In this document: positions 11,507-23,668 of the stretch, piece by piece | Layout: each line of letters opens with the position of its first letter | Position numbering within the stretch: the first letter of the stretch is position 1 | Assembly (NCBI RefSeq): GCF_029867415.1 | Contig: NC_081182.1 | Coordinates: 14,382,497-14,446,496, forward strand | Length of the DNA: 64,000 nucleotides | Reading direction: 5' to 3' | Origin: Vicia villosa | Lineage: Eukaryota; Streptophyta; Magnoliopsida; Fabales; Fabaceae | The notes under the pieces: model-generated | Told to the model about the DNA's origin: nothing | Database searches by the model: none | Seen by the model: the letters and a program-made list of their open reading frames with translations, nothing else | Program-made: the position numbers and the translations under genes

Positions 11507-12624
11507 GCTGTAGCAACCTGCCTAAAAATTATACTTAGAGAGTCGCCACCTATTCTACCAAGGCGAATAGGAAACCTTTAACGGTCGAGAGATTGAGGGT
11601 AAGATACTATATTCGGGTTAAGGGAAGGTGTTAGGCACCCAAAACCCTTTCCTAAAGGTTAACATCTCAAAGATAAAGGTTTGTAAGGTTTATAAAGAAA
11701 GATGGCAGAAAGTAATAGGGCTAATAGGCTATTTATATTGAACATGATTAGAGTTTGGAAGAGGGGGACTCGCCTTGTTGCCAAGTGCCTACGTACCTCC
11801 TTAGGGAGGATCAGAGTCTACGTAGTTCGGGGAAGGGTTGTACGCCCTTAGAGTTAGAGTTTGATTTGATATGGTTTTTAGAGGCTTTTGCATAGCCTAT
11901 CGTAGTTATGATAATCCGTGGTTTGATATTTGTGGTTTTGAAAAGTATTTTAGGAGTGTTTTAAGAGTGGGCGTACAACCCTGATTTAATTTGTACTATT
12001 AACCGCCATAATTGATTGATTCAATTACCATAGTTAAAAGATTAATAATTTGCACCATGACCAATTTTAATCGATTGATTCGATTATCACTAATAATGAA
12101 TTAAGGTATATTTTAATGATTTTATAGAATTTTATGTGCATTGTTACTCCTCGTAATCGATTGATTCGATTAAAAAGAATAACAAATTAAATTGAAGGGA
12201 AGACGGTTAATCATCACAACTAATAAAATAGTTGCAACCATTTAACCAAATAATAGAAACCAAATTTTATTTAATAACATTTTAATTAAAAATATTGTTA
12301 ACCATAGCGATTAATCGATTTAATCGGCACGAATAACAAATTATGATTTTCAATAATAATATCATATATATTTTTTATTCACAAAAAATTAAGCATTTAA
12401 TCAAAAAAGAAATAATAAAACAATTATATAAATTAAATTAAATTAGTTAATTAGGTTTTGATTCAATGTGGTTACAATTAAGGTGTATGGTATGGGGAGT
12501 TAATCAGGGGCGTTAGATCTAAGGCTAGTGGGGATTAATGGTCAGATCTGGGGGACGCATGGTGTTTTATGCATAGGCGCATGTATTGGATCCAGGAATA
12601 AATTTTTTCAGAAAAATAATGAAG

Positions 12625-12690
12625 GAGGGAGGGCTCGAACCTGCGACCCTCCACTCCCAAACACACTCACTTACCATCCCAACCAAACAA
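12625..12690 (-). other. tRNA-like segment inside the Ogre LTR
   Basis: The minus strand carries GGTTCGAGCCC at 12641-12631, a good match to an RNA polymerase III B box. A box-A-like TGGTAAGTGAG lies at 12676-12666, about 25 nt upstream. Stem pairing for a working cloverleaf is poor. It is best read as a degenerate tRNA-derived segment rather than a tRNA gene. Confidence 0.4.
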
Positions 12691-13395
12691 CACTTTTGAA
12701 AGTAAAACGCGCTCAAATCAATACATACGCAGCTTAAGTGGGTGAATGGGCATGCGCGCTAAAATTCAAATGGAGCAATCGCATCACGACGCGTCATCGT
12801 CTTCCCCACGAGACCCCCAACAAACCTGCACAGTTAGCTATGAATTTGCTACGAAATCATTTGTAGCAACCAGACCTGGAAAAATAACGATTCGCCTATG
12901 CCTACACATAAATGAGGCGCGACCTATCACTCCTCTCCGTCTCCCTCATACGAACTCAATCCAACCCTTGTTTTGACCTAATTTTACCTCCAGCGCGAAC
13001 CCCAAAATAAAACCCTAAAAAGCTCAATTCGGTCTTCAATGGTGATTCACATGAAACATGCTCAGAAACAAAATTAAGTATCCAAAAACGTTCACAGCAT
13101 CATACACAAACAAAATATACCAACGAATTATCATATGAATGCGTGAATCATGCTAATCGATCCAAAATTCAGAGTGACTTACTTGTGATGATTTAAGATT
13201 GTTCTGGGGGTGCTGATGAAGCGTGAGTATCCAGACACGTTCCAAATCGCCTGAGGAATCTTTTGGAACCTTTAAGTCTCCCTGAAAACCTCCAATTCTT
13301 TGAAACCGAATTTCACTTTCTTGGTGACTTTTGAGTTCTTGTACGTGTGCCTCTCTCTGAATTTTTCGTCCCCTAATCCTATGCTTTAGGTTCAG

Positions 13396-13403
13396 TACTT
13401 ATA
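13396..13403 (-). promoter_or_regulatory. Candidate TATA box of the Ogre LTR promoter
   Basis: The minus strand reads CTATAAGTACTG across this site, in a non-coding LTR context, about 1.17 kb from the LTR start. A start of transcription about 25-35 nt downstream (near 13365) would give an R/U5 of about 1.85 kb. No experimental or comparative support is available here. Confidence 0.45.
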
Positions 13404-14576
13404 GGGGAATGAATTAGGTTTAGAAAAGAGCCCAAAGAATCCTTGAATCCAATCTTGCCATGTTTGAAAAATTGATTTTAAAACTTGATTGGAAGCTTTC
13501 TAATTTAGTCAAACATTATACCAATCCTTTCCTAATTAATTATGCACGAAAATATCTTACAATTTTGACATAATTGTGATTGGATTTAGTCAATATGAAT
13601 CTTTTCCACATAATACTTGATTTTCCATTAATTATATTATTTTAAATCATTTAAATGAAATAAAAAAACATATAGAAAATCAAATAAAAGATAAATTCGT
13701 AGCACTTGGTTTGGGTAACATAAGTGACTTGTGGACCAAGGTTGGATCATTAAAATATAGGCCCATTTGCAAAAAACTCCTAGTTGAACCTCTTTTTTTC
13801 ACATTTGGTCCTCCAAAATCACCCAACTTTGATCAAGCATATCTCACTCGATTTTTAAGCTATGAGGGAGTTCTAATACTTTTTGGAAACCTCAAAGTGT
13901 CCTCTACAAGCCACTTTGGAACATATTTTTCATTTGGAGCTTTTATCTTGATCATATCTTCTTTGACAAAAACTGCTTTTGAAGATGCCTGAAAATGACC
14001 TGTAATCTTTTGTACTATAACTCTCAAATGAAGCATTTCTGGCCCTGGCTTGTGAGAGACAAAATTGTATAGAATCCAATTTCCTTCAAAATAGGCTTTG
14101 AGTGGGGAATTTTTGATGTTCCAGGTGAAAGTTATGCCCAGTCAAAGTTGGGTTGACTTTCTCCTAAAGAAACCCTAATTTGAACCTTTTTGTATTTGTT
14201 CATCTCTGAGTTTCTGTTAATGGAATCATGATCAAGCTTTGATCAAATGATGGATATATATCTCTATTCTTGTTGTATGACCAATAATCAGAGGTTTGGA
14301 TCATGCCTTGACTTTGGATTTGGATCAGTTGACTGTGGATCTTAGGATTGTTTGAACAGGTAGCCTTTGGGGTTGTGCCCTGACTTTTGCTATGGAGTTA
14401 CATTAGATCATTATAAACCATGTACCCTTAATTAAGAACCCTATCTTCTTGATTCTCCTAAGAGAATCTCAAACCCTAGCTTTAGGGACCTTTGCTCAAG
14501 AGAATGACTTGATGAATCTCCTGAGCTTTTGAATAATTATGACTGAACTATGTAAGGCAAATTTTGGGGTATGACA

Positions 14577-17020
14577 CAATGCAGCAATAGAATTGGTGGA
14601 GTTGATACAATCCACCACTGTCATAGCATCGGATTGCACCAGAATTTTGTCCAAATGGATATCCTTTGCGAGCTGCACACACCAACGGATTGCTAGTAAC
14701 TCAGCAAGAGCAGGTTCAACACTCATGGTTTCCCGCTTGCATGCGCCATAAATCACCTTAGAATCCCATGAATTGATCATACAGCCAAAGGCCACCACCC
14801 CATCCTCAAAACAACCTGCATCCACTTGAATTATCGCCAAGTCCTTGTCCTGCTTGTCCGTTCTCCACGCAATAGGAACCGGCTTCGCCTTCTTAGGTAC
14901 AAGATTCGCTTCATTGAATTCGTTCACACTGTCCCACGCTTCCATAGCCACATACTCCGGAGCTTTCACAATCTGTTGGAAATGCAAAATATTTCTCGCA
15001 TTCCAGATCTTCCAGAGTAAAGAACATAGTAGCTGAGACCGCAAAATATCGGAGCTATCAAGGTATAAATTTAACCACTCCAGGATATCCATAGAGGAAG
15101 GAATTGTAGCACCTAAGGGGGATGAAAAGTGGACAGCTTTAGAAAACTCACACTGCAAGAAGAGGTGGTTGGGAGACTCAGGTTCCAAACTACAGAAGGA
15201 GCAAACACAGTCTAAGCTTATTCCTTTCCTTTGAAGGTTCGTTCTAGAAGGCGGGATGTTTTTACCCAGTCTCTAGAGAAAGTTTTTCACACGAGGTTGT
15301 AAGTGATGATGCCATACTCTTTTCCACACTTGGTTGAAAGTGGTGCCCGAGGTGCTCAGTTTCTTGCTCAAGGATTCATTCTGAAGCGTATGATAAGCTG
15401 ATTTCACAGAGTACATTCCATTTTTCTCCCGCGTCCAGAATAATTCATCTTCAGTACTGCACCAGGACAACGGAATGCTAAGAATCTTGTGTGCAATCAT
15501 CGGGCTGAAGTTCTCCAAGATTAAGTTTCTGTTCCAGTAGGTTGTATTATGGTCAATGAGATCACTCACAGTAGCTTTTCTACCCACCACACTATCAGGA
15601 AAAAAAGGCAAGCACCCCATGAAGCCTGGGACCCAATTATCCTTCTACTCTCACCTTGGAGCCAGATCCTATCCTCCATGTAGTACCTGTACAAACACAG
15701 TCCTTGGCGCTCAATATACTTCTATAGGAGTAGAAAGGATTGTATCCAACTGAAGCCTCATTAATGGAAAAGTTTGGATAGTATCGGCTCTTGAAGACTC
15801 TTGCAAACAGAGAGTTGTCCACCTTCAGCAGTCTCTAGAAATGCTTCCCTAACAGGCTGATGTTAAAGTTTCCAATTCCCCTGAAACCCCATTCCTCCAC
15901 TTCCTTTCGAGCAAGCCAATTTGTCCCAAGACAGCCAATGAATATTACGTTCCCCGTTATTTGCTCCCCACCAAAATTTGGCCAACATGCTCTCGATCTC
16001 AAGGCACACCCCGTTAGGGAGACGGTAGCAGCTCATGACATATCTAGGGATGGCCTGAGCAACAACTTTGATTAAAATTTCTTTCCCAGTTCTGGACAGG
16101 AACCTTTCTTTCCAGCCTTTGAGCTTCTTCCACACTCTCTCAATCACCATTCTGAAAATTTCCTTCTTGGACCTACCAATAATAATTGGGAGCCCTAGAT
16201 ACTTAGAGCGCCTCGCCACAGTCTTTACTTGCATCCGGTTTTAGATCGTAATCTTAACTTTTTCACGCACATTTTGACTATATGACGCCTTAGACTTCTC
16301 TAAATTAATAATTTTTCCCGAAGCTTCCTGGTATTTCCTTAGAATTTGCACGACACCAATGCCTTCAGTCTCACTGGCTCTGGTGAATAATAAGTTGTCG
16401 TTAGCAAAGAAGAGATGAGAGATAACAGGGGCTCTCCTAGCCACCTGGATTCCATGAAGGCTTTTATTCCTATTAGCTTGCTTCAGCAGACCTAAAAAGA
16501 CATCAGAACACAGAATAAATAAGTAAGGGGAAAGGGGGTCTCCTTGGCGAAGCCCCCGTTCCGAAATCAAGATCCTGCTAGGCTCCCCATTAATTAAAAT
16601 CTGGTAGGAAACAGTGGAGATACAGCGGTGGATAAGAGAAACTAAAGACTATGGAAATCCCATGGAGTTGAGGGTGCCATTGATAAAGTCCCATTCTAGC
16701 CTATCATACGCCTTGGACATGTCAAGCTTGAGGGCCATAACGCCTTTTTCCCTTTAGTCTTCTTCTTCATCCAATGAAAGCATTCCATGGCCACTAGAGC
16801 ATTGTCAGTTATAAGTCTACCATGGACAAAAGTGTTTTGTTCTTCATCAACAATTTCCGGGAGAATCTTCTTAATCCTATTAGCAATTGTCTTGGTCACT
16901 ATCTTCATAATAACATCAGAGGCTAATCGGCCGATAATCTTTTGGAGTCTTGGGATTCTTGCACTTAGAGATGAGAGTAATGAAGGTGTTGTTTATGTCT
17001 CTTGCACCTTGATGTATATT
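14577..17020 (-). pseudogene. Degenerate LINE (non-LTR retrotransposon) ORF2: RT, zinc-binding region, RNase H
   Basis: Minus-strand frames run from RT motifs at about 17010-16700 ([19 protein letters not shown], then VDEEQNTFVHGRLI) through RT at 16570-16241 (RGLRQGDPLSPYLFILC, with the catalytic box read as FFANDNLLF rather than ADD). Then come the middle region (16234-15863), a zinc-binding segment (15620-15273) and an RNase H domain (15188-14577) with the VDAGCFEDG and AELLAIRW motifs. Several frameshifts break it, so it is inactive. The RNase H frame is cut at 14576 by the Ogre 5' LTR. The 5' end is truncated near 17020. Confidence 0.85.
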
Positions 17021-17039
17021 CAATATTAGTAGTTCAACG

Positions 17040-17740
17040 ATTTCTTCAATGGAGTAGTGTTTTTATATATAGTTCAGTTATTATAATGGAACACTTTCCC
17101 AATATGTTTGGAATAGCCTTCTAACCATGTTCCATATTTATTCGGAATGACACCTCCACATCCCGCCTTACCATATGCTTGAACCGATCCATCTGTATTG
17201 AGACAACCCCAGTCTTCTTCTCGGGGACTCCATTTGACTTGTTGTATGGAGAAGTTTTTTTAATAGCCATTTTTTCATGCATTTTAAAAGCATTCTTGTA
17301 AGTTTTTGTTTTCCAAAAATATAATTTCTCAGATTAACAAGTATAATACAGTCCTCCGCATGCTCTCTTTATTCCTCCAAAACCATATAGAATAACATGC
17401 CACTGCCCAAATTGCTTGCAAGTCATTCTTATTTTTACTGAGATTTTGTTCCATATTTAGGTCAATCCATCATTGTGGATTCAAACAAAAGAATAGGCCC
17501 CTGAACTCATCTTGAATTTACATGCTCCAAGCATTCATTTCAGTCTTGCAATCTCTAGTAGCATAAAGGGTTATTTCTATATGTCCTTCACCGTAAATTC
17601 AATAAGGCTGCTTTACGTTAATATGATTCAGTAATTGATTTGTTTTGATTCCATTAAGATAAACCATCCAAACAAACTCTTTCATTCTTTCGAGCCCTTG
17701 CAGTTTCCATATTTTTAAGATTCATAGAATTTCAATGAGA
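17040..17740 (-). pseudogene. Second degenerate LINE 3' remnant: zinc-binding region and RNase H
   Basis: Reading the minus strand in broken frames gives a zf-RVT-like stretch at about 17700-17600 (ERMKEFVWMVYLNGI). Further on, at about 17235-17090, there is an RNase H domain with LNTDGSVQAYGKAGCGGVI and YGTWLEGY. No long ORF survives. It is adjacent to, but distinct from, the LINE to its left, whose RT portion begins where this one ends; this suggests one LINE inserted near the 3' end of the other. Boundaries are approximate. Confidence 0.65.
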
Positions 17741-18940
17741 CGATGATGATTTTGATAGAACAATAATCTTTCAATTGTAGATCTTTTAATTCTTTAGTTC
17801 CTCTTCTAATAAAATAAAGAAAATAAATATTTTATGATATTTTTTAATGTCTACAATTGGAGACAGTAATCTTTATTTATAAAAATCTTACGCACTTTCA
17901 TGAAGAGTTATATTTATTCAAGTTTAAAATTTTATTCACTTTCATAAAATATGAAAGTTTGTGTTTATTCAAGTCGAACTAGTACCATTCCATTAACAAA
18001 GATCATGGTTATTTCAATTTTCTTATTTGAACTTTTATCCATCACAAAATAAAAATAAAACTTTTTGTATTTACGTCATATTTTTCATATCAATTATATT
18101 CTTATCTATAAACCTTACTGCTGGTGATTGGAGTATTTCATATGCGCTGGACACTGAAAGTTTCATTTTCTGATCCTCCCCAAAGACACACATCAAGCAG
18201 CTACACAATTTTGACTTGAATAGTAAGTTAAAAGGTGATTATGTTTTTTTTGTTGAATGGTTCAAGAGAAGAAACTTGTTGAGATGACAATGAATATATA
18301 AAAAGTTATTTTCAAAAGCATTCTCATGACTTTGCAAGAGAAAGAAACCCGTTAGTGAAAAAGAATAATATTACTTAGACTCTTCATAAGATTAGAGATA
18401 ATATTATTTAGTCTATAAGTAAAATTATTCTTTCTCACTAAACCATAAACTATAATGTAAAACATGTCAAATCAAAAGATAAAAATTCTTTCTCACTAAA
18501 CCATAAACGATAACGAAGAAATATTACATTTTTCTTGAATATTTGATGTCTAAAAAATTCTATTTTTTTAATTATTGGTCTAGTGACTATGACATACTTA
18601 AATAAACAATTACAAAAAAAAAAAAAATATAGTGATCATAATTCAAACTCAAGATTCTATATAAAATATTCTCATAATCAAACCACTAAAAGAATAAAAT
18701 GAGAATTTTATTACTGTAAAACCAAAAATAAAAACAATAGTCTTATTTATTGGTATGTCGACCTACCTACCAAAAAACTTAATCATTTTATCTTTTAAAA
18801 GTATATATTAATATTTTCATGAGAGGATTTCTACCAAACATTTTGGTAACAGAAAGTACCTTTTTTCTGCAACCCATTATAGTATGAGATAAACATAAAT
18901 ATGTGTTCACCAAGGATTACTTTCAACATTAAGAACAGCC
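17741..18940. other. AT-rich intergenic DNA upstream of the organ-specific protein gene
   Basis: No coding sequence is recognised. Near 18421-18520 a phrase around TTTCTCACTAAACCATAAAC occurs twice, 65 bp apart. The last 200 bp would hold the promoter of the downstream gene, but no convincing TATA box could be chosen. Confidence 0.5.
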
Positions 18941-21900
18941 ATGAAATCCATCTTTGTTATTTTACTACTCTTTTCTCTTCTCTTTGTAAGCTTTCTAAAT
19001 TTGTCCATGAAAGTTCATTTCATTTTAACGTTTTTTTTTCTTCCTGATTAATTAATTATACCAAGTGAAACTTTTCCAAATGTTTTTGTGAATATGTAGG
19101 TTTGTAACTTGAGCTTTGCTAGAAAAGACATGGGTGAATATTGGAAGAACACTACAAGAAAATATATGATTTGCTACCATAATTTTGCTACAGAGTGTAT
19201 TTCTAGTTAATCTCCACGTAATCAAGTGCCATTAGATGCAATTAATTTTATCAGTGTTTTTTTGCACGTAGTTATACGAATAATATTAATATTTTTACTA
19301 ATATTATAGCTCTGTCTTGAAAAATGATAATAATTAAAAAAAACTTAACACGTTCTCTTTCACAAACACTGAAATACACCACTCTCGGCGAAACACGATC
19401 TCACCCCGAGTTGGATCTCATTCTCGATCTCGCCCCCTGATCTCGATCTCAATCTCGCGATTGGTCACGATCTCGATCCAACTTTTGTTACTGATTTGCA
19501 TGGTTCGTTGTCTCTGATTTCACTTTCCAATCTGCACAATCTCCCTCCGATCTGCGCGCAACCTCCAATCTTCGCCGTGTTTTCTGCTTGATTCATGTTT
19601 ATCAATATTTTTCGCTTAATCCTGTTTATCGACACACGATTTCACAACTATTTTCAACAATGTTTCAATTTCTTCTATATGATTTTGTTGGAATTTAATT
19701 AGGGTTCACATTGCTCGATCCAATCCATGTCTACTGTATGAAGTGATTCATCCATTGTACATTATCTCCATCGAGTTCTTCTTCTTTTTTGTATGCACTT
19801 ATCATGTTTGTTGAAAGTCCTCACAAACTTTTTCCTTGCTTTTTGTTTTTTATTTTGATTTTGATTTTCCCATATTCACATGCTTTCAATTAATTTGATT
19901 TACTTTTAAATTTTCAAAATGGGGAAACGATGCTCACAAGTGTTTTAAATTTCTGTTGTTATGTTTGCCTTCTGATGTTTATTTTGATTTGTTTGTCTTT
20001 GTAGATGTCAACTCTTACAATCTGTTATACAAACTTGCAAATGGTGAATTCATAAGTCTGTTTCTTTAGGTATCTTGAAGATCGCTGGGTCAGCTACTGG
20101 ATGGTATTGAGTTTCATATTCTTTGCTAAAGAATTTGCATACTTTTTAGCATTTTATGATAGGAACTACTATAATGTATATGTTTATTCCTTGAGGATCC
20201 GATATGAAAAGACATGTGTTATGGCTGAACTATTTCATGTTTTGGAAATCTCATTAACTTATATTTATACAATATCCAGTTTGGTTTATATGATACTTCT
20301 GTTATCTTGCTTATATTTTTAGTCAAGTAATCCAATTTGTAGGGGAAGTACAAACATGCTCTTAAATAGTTCTTTAAGTGATACGTAATAGATTCTCCCT
20401 TGCATGAACAATCATCTTTTTAAATCCAATGTTATTATCAATTTAATAATGTATGCTCGTAGTACTTAGTTAATAGGAGTTAATAGGAAATTAACCACAT
20501 CATGTTTCAATTTTGATATGTCCAATTCTGAGTTTTTATTTTATTATATGGTAAATTCGTTTTTTTATAACCTCCCTCCTTTGATCAGACCATAGGCCCT
20601 ATGTCATTATTCATTCTTTCTAGTGGTGGAGTTGATGAATATGGGGGTGGAGCTCCTTGGGGAAAGGAATAGGTGCTGCAGTTTCCCTTAACTTACATTC
20701 TGACAATTATTTTCTTAACTTATTAATTAATGGTGTTTATGTGTCAATGTTATGTCTATTGCCAGTATTCATAATTAAAAGAATACAATATCATTTGTGT
20801 TAATTAAATAGATGTTTGGAGTTACGACTTTGCTATTAAAATCAAAGAGATTGTAATGAACTTGGAAGATATCATTTGTTTCCAGTGAACTAAACGAATC
20901 TAGATTTTACGCCTTTAAAACTTTTGAACTATGCGAATGTAGATTTTACACCTTTAAAACTTTTGAACTATGCGAATGTAGATTTTGTAGAGACATAAAT
21001 AGTACTTCTTAATTTTAAAGATTAGATGATACTAATAATACTTTAATGCCAAACATTGGTTATGGTTCAGATAATACTGTTACTTTCTATCATTTTTTTC
21101 TTCCTTTTTTCTTTGTGTAATCATGTTTATCGATCCTTTATGTTTTTCTTTGGGCATAGAAACAAGACATAATCCCTAAGGCAACGAAAGATAGACATTG
21201 GTTATGGTTCAGATAATACTGTTACTTTCTATCATTGCAACGAAGGATAGGCTCTCTCAGATTACCGGTTAGCAAAAACGGTGTGACAGTGTTGGGAGAA
21301 TATCTAGTGATAGGGGGCATAAGGAATCATAGTTCTACAAAAGAGAAATGAATTCGCTGATCTCAAAACGGGTCGCTGTCCCAACGTTGTCAAGAGAAGA
21401 TAAATGCCTACACCTTAAGACCGGCGTAGAGAATCCCACTAGTAGCAGGCCCGGGCACTGGAAAATCTGGCCGATGTATTCATTGAAGGATATGTTATCC
21501 TTATGATTTTTAAATTACAACTGATTGGTGTGCACAAATTCAAATATTTTTAATGTTTATCTTTACAATCGTATAATCAGTAGGAGTGGTGTTTAGTTAG
21601 AGGATCTTTACACCATAAGCGTATTTTTGACATGTTGTACTTTACATATTATATATAGCTTACTGAATTCCATATGCAAGTGTAACTGTTATAAATTGAT
21701 GCCATCTAACTTTATTTCAAAACACAGAAGTATAATAACAGGAAATGTCTTCACCTGGCTAGTACACCAGCTTTGAGGTCATATTGTCATACGGCAATCC
21801 TTCCGATGTTTGGAGTAAAAAGCTTCGTCATGAGAAGTCGGCTCTGACAACGCTCGAGGATGGATCGTGCTTAATTTCATCTGCGACGGTTTATGCTTGG

Positions 21901-23158
21901 ATTGCCGAGATGTCGGACCATCTAGATCTGTCAGCGTTGCGCCTCTTTGACAACCTTTCAGTGGATCAGTCAGTCCACAAAGAGATGAGTCTTCTTATGT
22001 TTCTGTGATTTACTTTACTATGACTACTAAGTGTTTGATAAAATGTCATGTGTGTTATTAATCTGTTGTTGAGAATACTTAGCAAAGTTGATGTGAATGT
22101 CTAGAATTTGTGTAGTTATAATAACTTATATTAAACTGTGACGCATGGCTGCTAAACTGAGCTGTTGCAACTGCTGTTCTGAGTGTTGCAGGGGACGTAA
22201 AGTGTCGTGCCTTTTTATGAGAAATGCGGAGATTTCATAGTAACTTAATCAATGAATATGCTCTAAGAATTAGATTGTGCAGCTCGGGAACATTTGATCT
22301 GCAGAGATTTCATAATAACTTAACTGTTATGGATGAACATTTGATATCTGAAGATTTCATAATAACTTAACTGTTATGGTTTAGATAACACTGTCACTAT
22401 TGTAATGCTAGACATGTTTAAATGTTAGTAGTTGCAAGTGTATAGTGAGTTAGTAGTTTAAATCTAATGAAACAAAAGTTGTGATTTGTGAAGTTTAACT
22501 AAAATAGAATGTGATTTTGATGTATTTTTCTTTTGTTAATAATATTAAGAATTGCTTTTTAGTTGTATTTTTAATTTAGTAATTATCAACAATTATGATA
22601 CCCTTTTATAAGTTTTATTTGTCAATTTTTTTTTAAAATTAAGTCTAATTAGTTTTTATAAGAAATAATTATTAAAAAATTAAGTCTAATTAATTTTGAT
22701 TAAAACTAATTAAAAAAAATGTTGTATAATTTAGCTTGAGATTTACTACGAATATTTTCTGGCAATATTGTAGTTGTATAGTTGGAGAAATATAATTAAA
22801 GACTCACATTTTGCTACATTTTAGCAGTGGTTTAGCTAGGAAACTTAATATATTTGTCTGAGTTTTGCTAGAAAATGTTTGCCAAGATAATTAGCCACTC
22901 AATTCATGCTAGAGCATATATTGTAGTTAATCCCAAACAAATCTCCAACTATTTTTATTTGATAGAGATTAGCTACGAATTAGCTAGTGTATTTGCCCTA
23001 GCTAATGTAAGATTTTCTTGTTGTGGAATATGATGAAGGGTGAAGCTATGCCAGAAGCAATTAAAGGACTTATTCATGATTATCAAGCAACGTATGAAGA
23101 GAAGGATCGTTTTGTTAGAGACTTCGATGTAAAACTTAATCTCATGTTACGTCCATGA
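18941..23158 (+). pseudogene. Organ-specific protein gene (pea P4/S2 type, DUF2775) disrupted by a CACTA element
   Basis: Exon 1 (18941-18985) encodes a signal peptide, MKSIFVILLLFSLLF. The intron runs 18986-19099 (GTAAGC...TGTAG). Exon 2 resumes in phase with VCNLSFARKDMGEYWKN at 19100-19149, is cut by the transposon, and continues at 23029 with MMKGEAMPEAIKGL to a TGA at 23156-23158. Ignoring the transposon and one copy of its 3-bp duplication, the frame is perfect over 74 codons. The RKDxGEYWKN and GEAMPEAIKGL motifs are diagnostic of the small secreted organ-specific protein family, whose function is not established. In this allele the message would be truncated unless the element is spliced out. 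The C-terminus is also odd: the stop lies in the loop of a long inverted repeat. Confidence 0.88.
19150..23025. mobile_element. CACTA (En/Spm) transposon, 3876 bp, non-autonomous
   Basis: The left end is CACTACAAGAAAAT at 19150. The right end read inward is CACAACAAGAAAAT, a 13/14 match. It is flanked by GAA (19147-19149 and 23026-23028), the 3-bp target duplication expected of CACTA elements. Both subterminal regions are rich in short repeats around TAGCTA and TTGCTA, as expected for transposase binding. No transposase was recognised. The interior holds GATCTCG-rich DNA near 19380-19560, a 49-bp tandem duplication around 20890-20985, a repeated GTTATGGTTCAGATAATACT block (21058 and 21200) and a 74-codon ORF at 21784-22008 that I cannot identify. 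Confidence 0.92.
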
Positions 23159-23175
23159 GATTAGGTTTTACATCG
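23125..23175. repeat. 22-bp inverted repeat with 7-nt loop at the end of the organ-specific gene
   Basis: The arms CGATGTAAAACTTAATCTCATG (23125-23146) and its complement at 23154-23175 differ at one position. The loop is TTACGTC, and the stop codon TGA (23156-23158) falls at the start of the second arm. The arrangement looks like a small inverted duplication of the coding end. Confidence 0.85.
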
Positions 23176-23533
<358 letters not shown>

Positions 23534-23668
23534 GACTCTCATTCACATTGAATATAAAGACAATATAGAAAGTAATCATCAAAGGAGATGCACTTTCAAA
23601 GACTCTTATGCTTAAGTTATTAAAGCTTTTTTTTTTGGACTATAAAAATTTAACTGGATCAAAAAAAT

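Larger units (their letters stand above)
306..14576 (-). mobile_element. Ogre-type Ty3/gypsy (Tat lineage) LTR retrotransposon, 3' LTR outside window
   Basis: Reading on the minus strand from 14576, the order is 5' LTR (14576-11509), PBS, leader, an extra ORF1, gag-pro, a short intron, then pol with RT, RNase H, a second RNase H-like domain and integrase, and finally 3' tandem repeats. The extra ORF before gag, the intron between protease and RT, the LTR start TGTCATACCCC and the PBS TGGCGACTCTGCTGGGGA are the recognised hallmarks of Ogre elements of legumes. The 3' LTR is not in the window because another LTR interrupts the 3' region. Only two in-frame nonsense codons (5714-5716 and 2138-2140) were seen, so the copy is comparatively young. 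It sits inside a LINE reading frame at 14577. Confidence 0.93.
11509..14576 (-). repeat. 5' LTR of the Ogre element, 3068 bp
   Basis: On the minus strand the LTR begins TGTCATACCCCAAAATT at 14576 and ends with TTGCTACA at 11509, two bases before the PBS. The TG...CA ends are intact. A TATA-like box near 13396-13403 splits it into a U3 of about 1.2 kb and an R/U5 of about 1.85 kb. The outer flank, CAATG at 14577-14581 (plus strand), is the candidate target duplication; its partner lies outside the window. Small ORFs inside the LTR (for example 12528-12976 and 13711-13992) are not supported as genes. Confidence 0.9.

Noticed and set aside
12625..12690. Functional tRNA gene
   Set aside because: Box matches exist but acceptor and T-stem pairing is poor and no anticodon arm could be drawn.
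14577..17740. One single long LINE
   Set aside because: RNase H and zinc-binding motifs occur twice in incompatible order, so two LINE remnants are present.
20101..20322. 73-codon ORF in the CACTA interior
   Set aside because: Hydrophobic low-complexity translation of AT-rich DNA, no conserved motif, no splice context.
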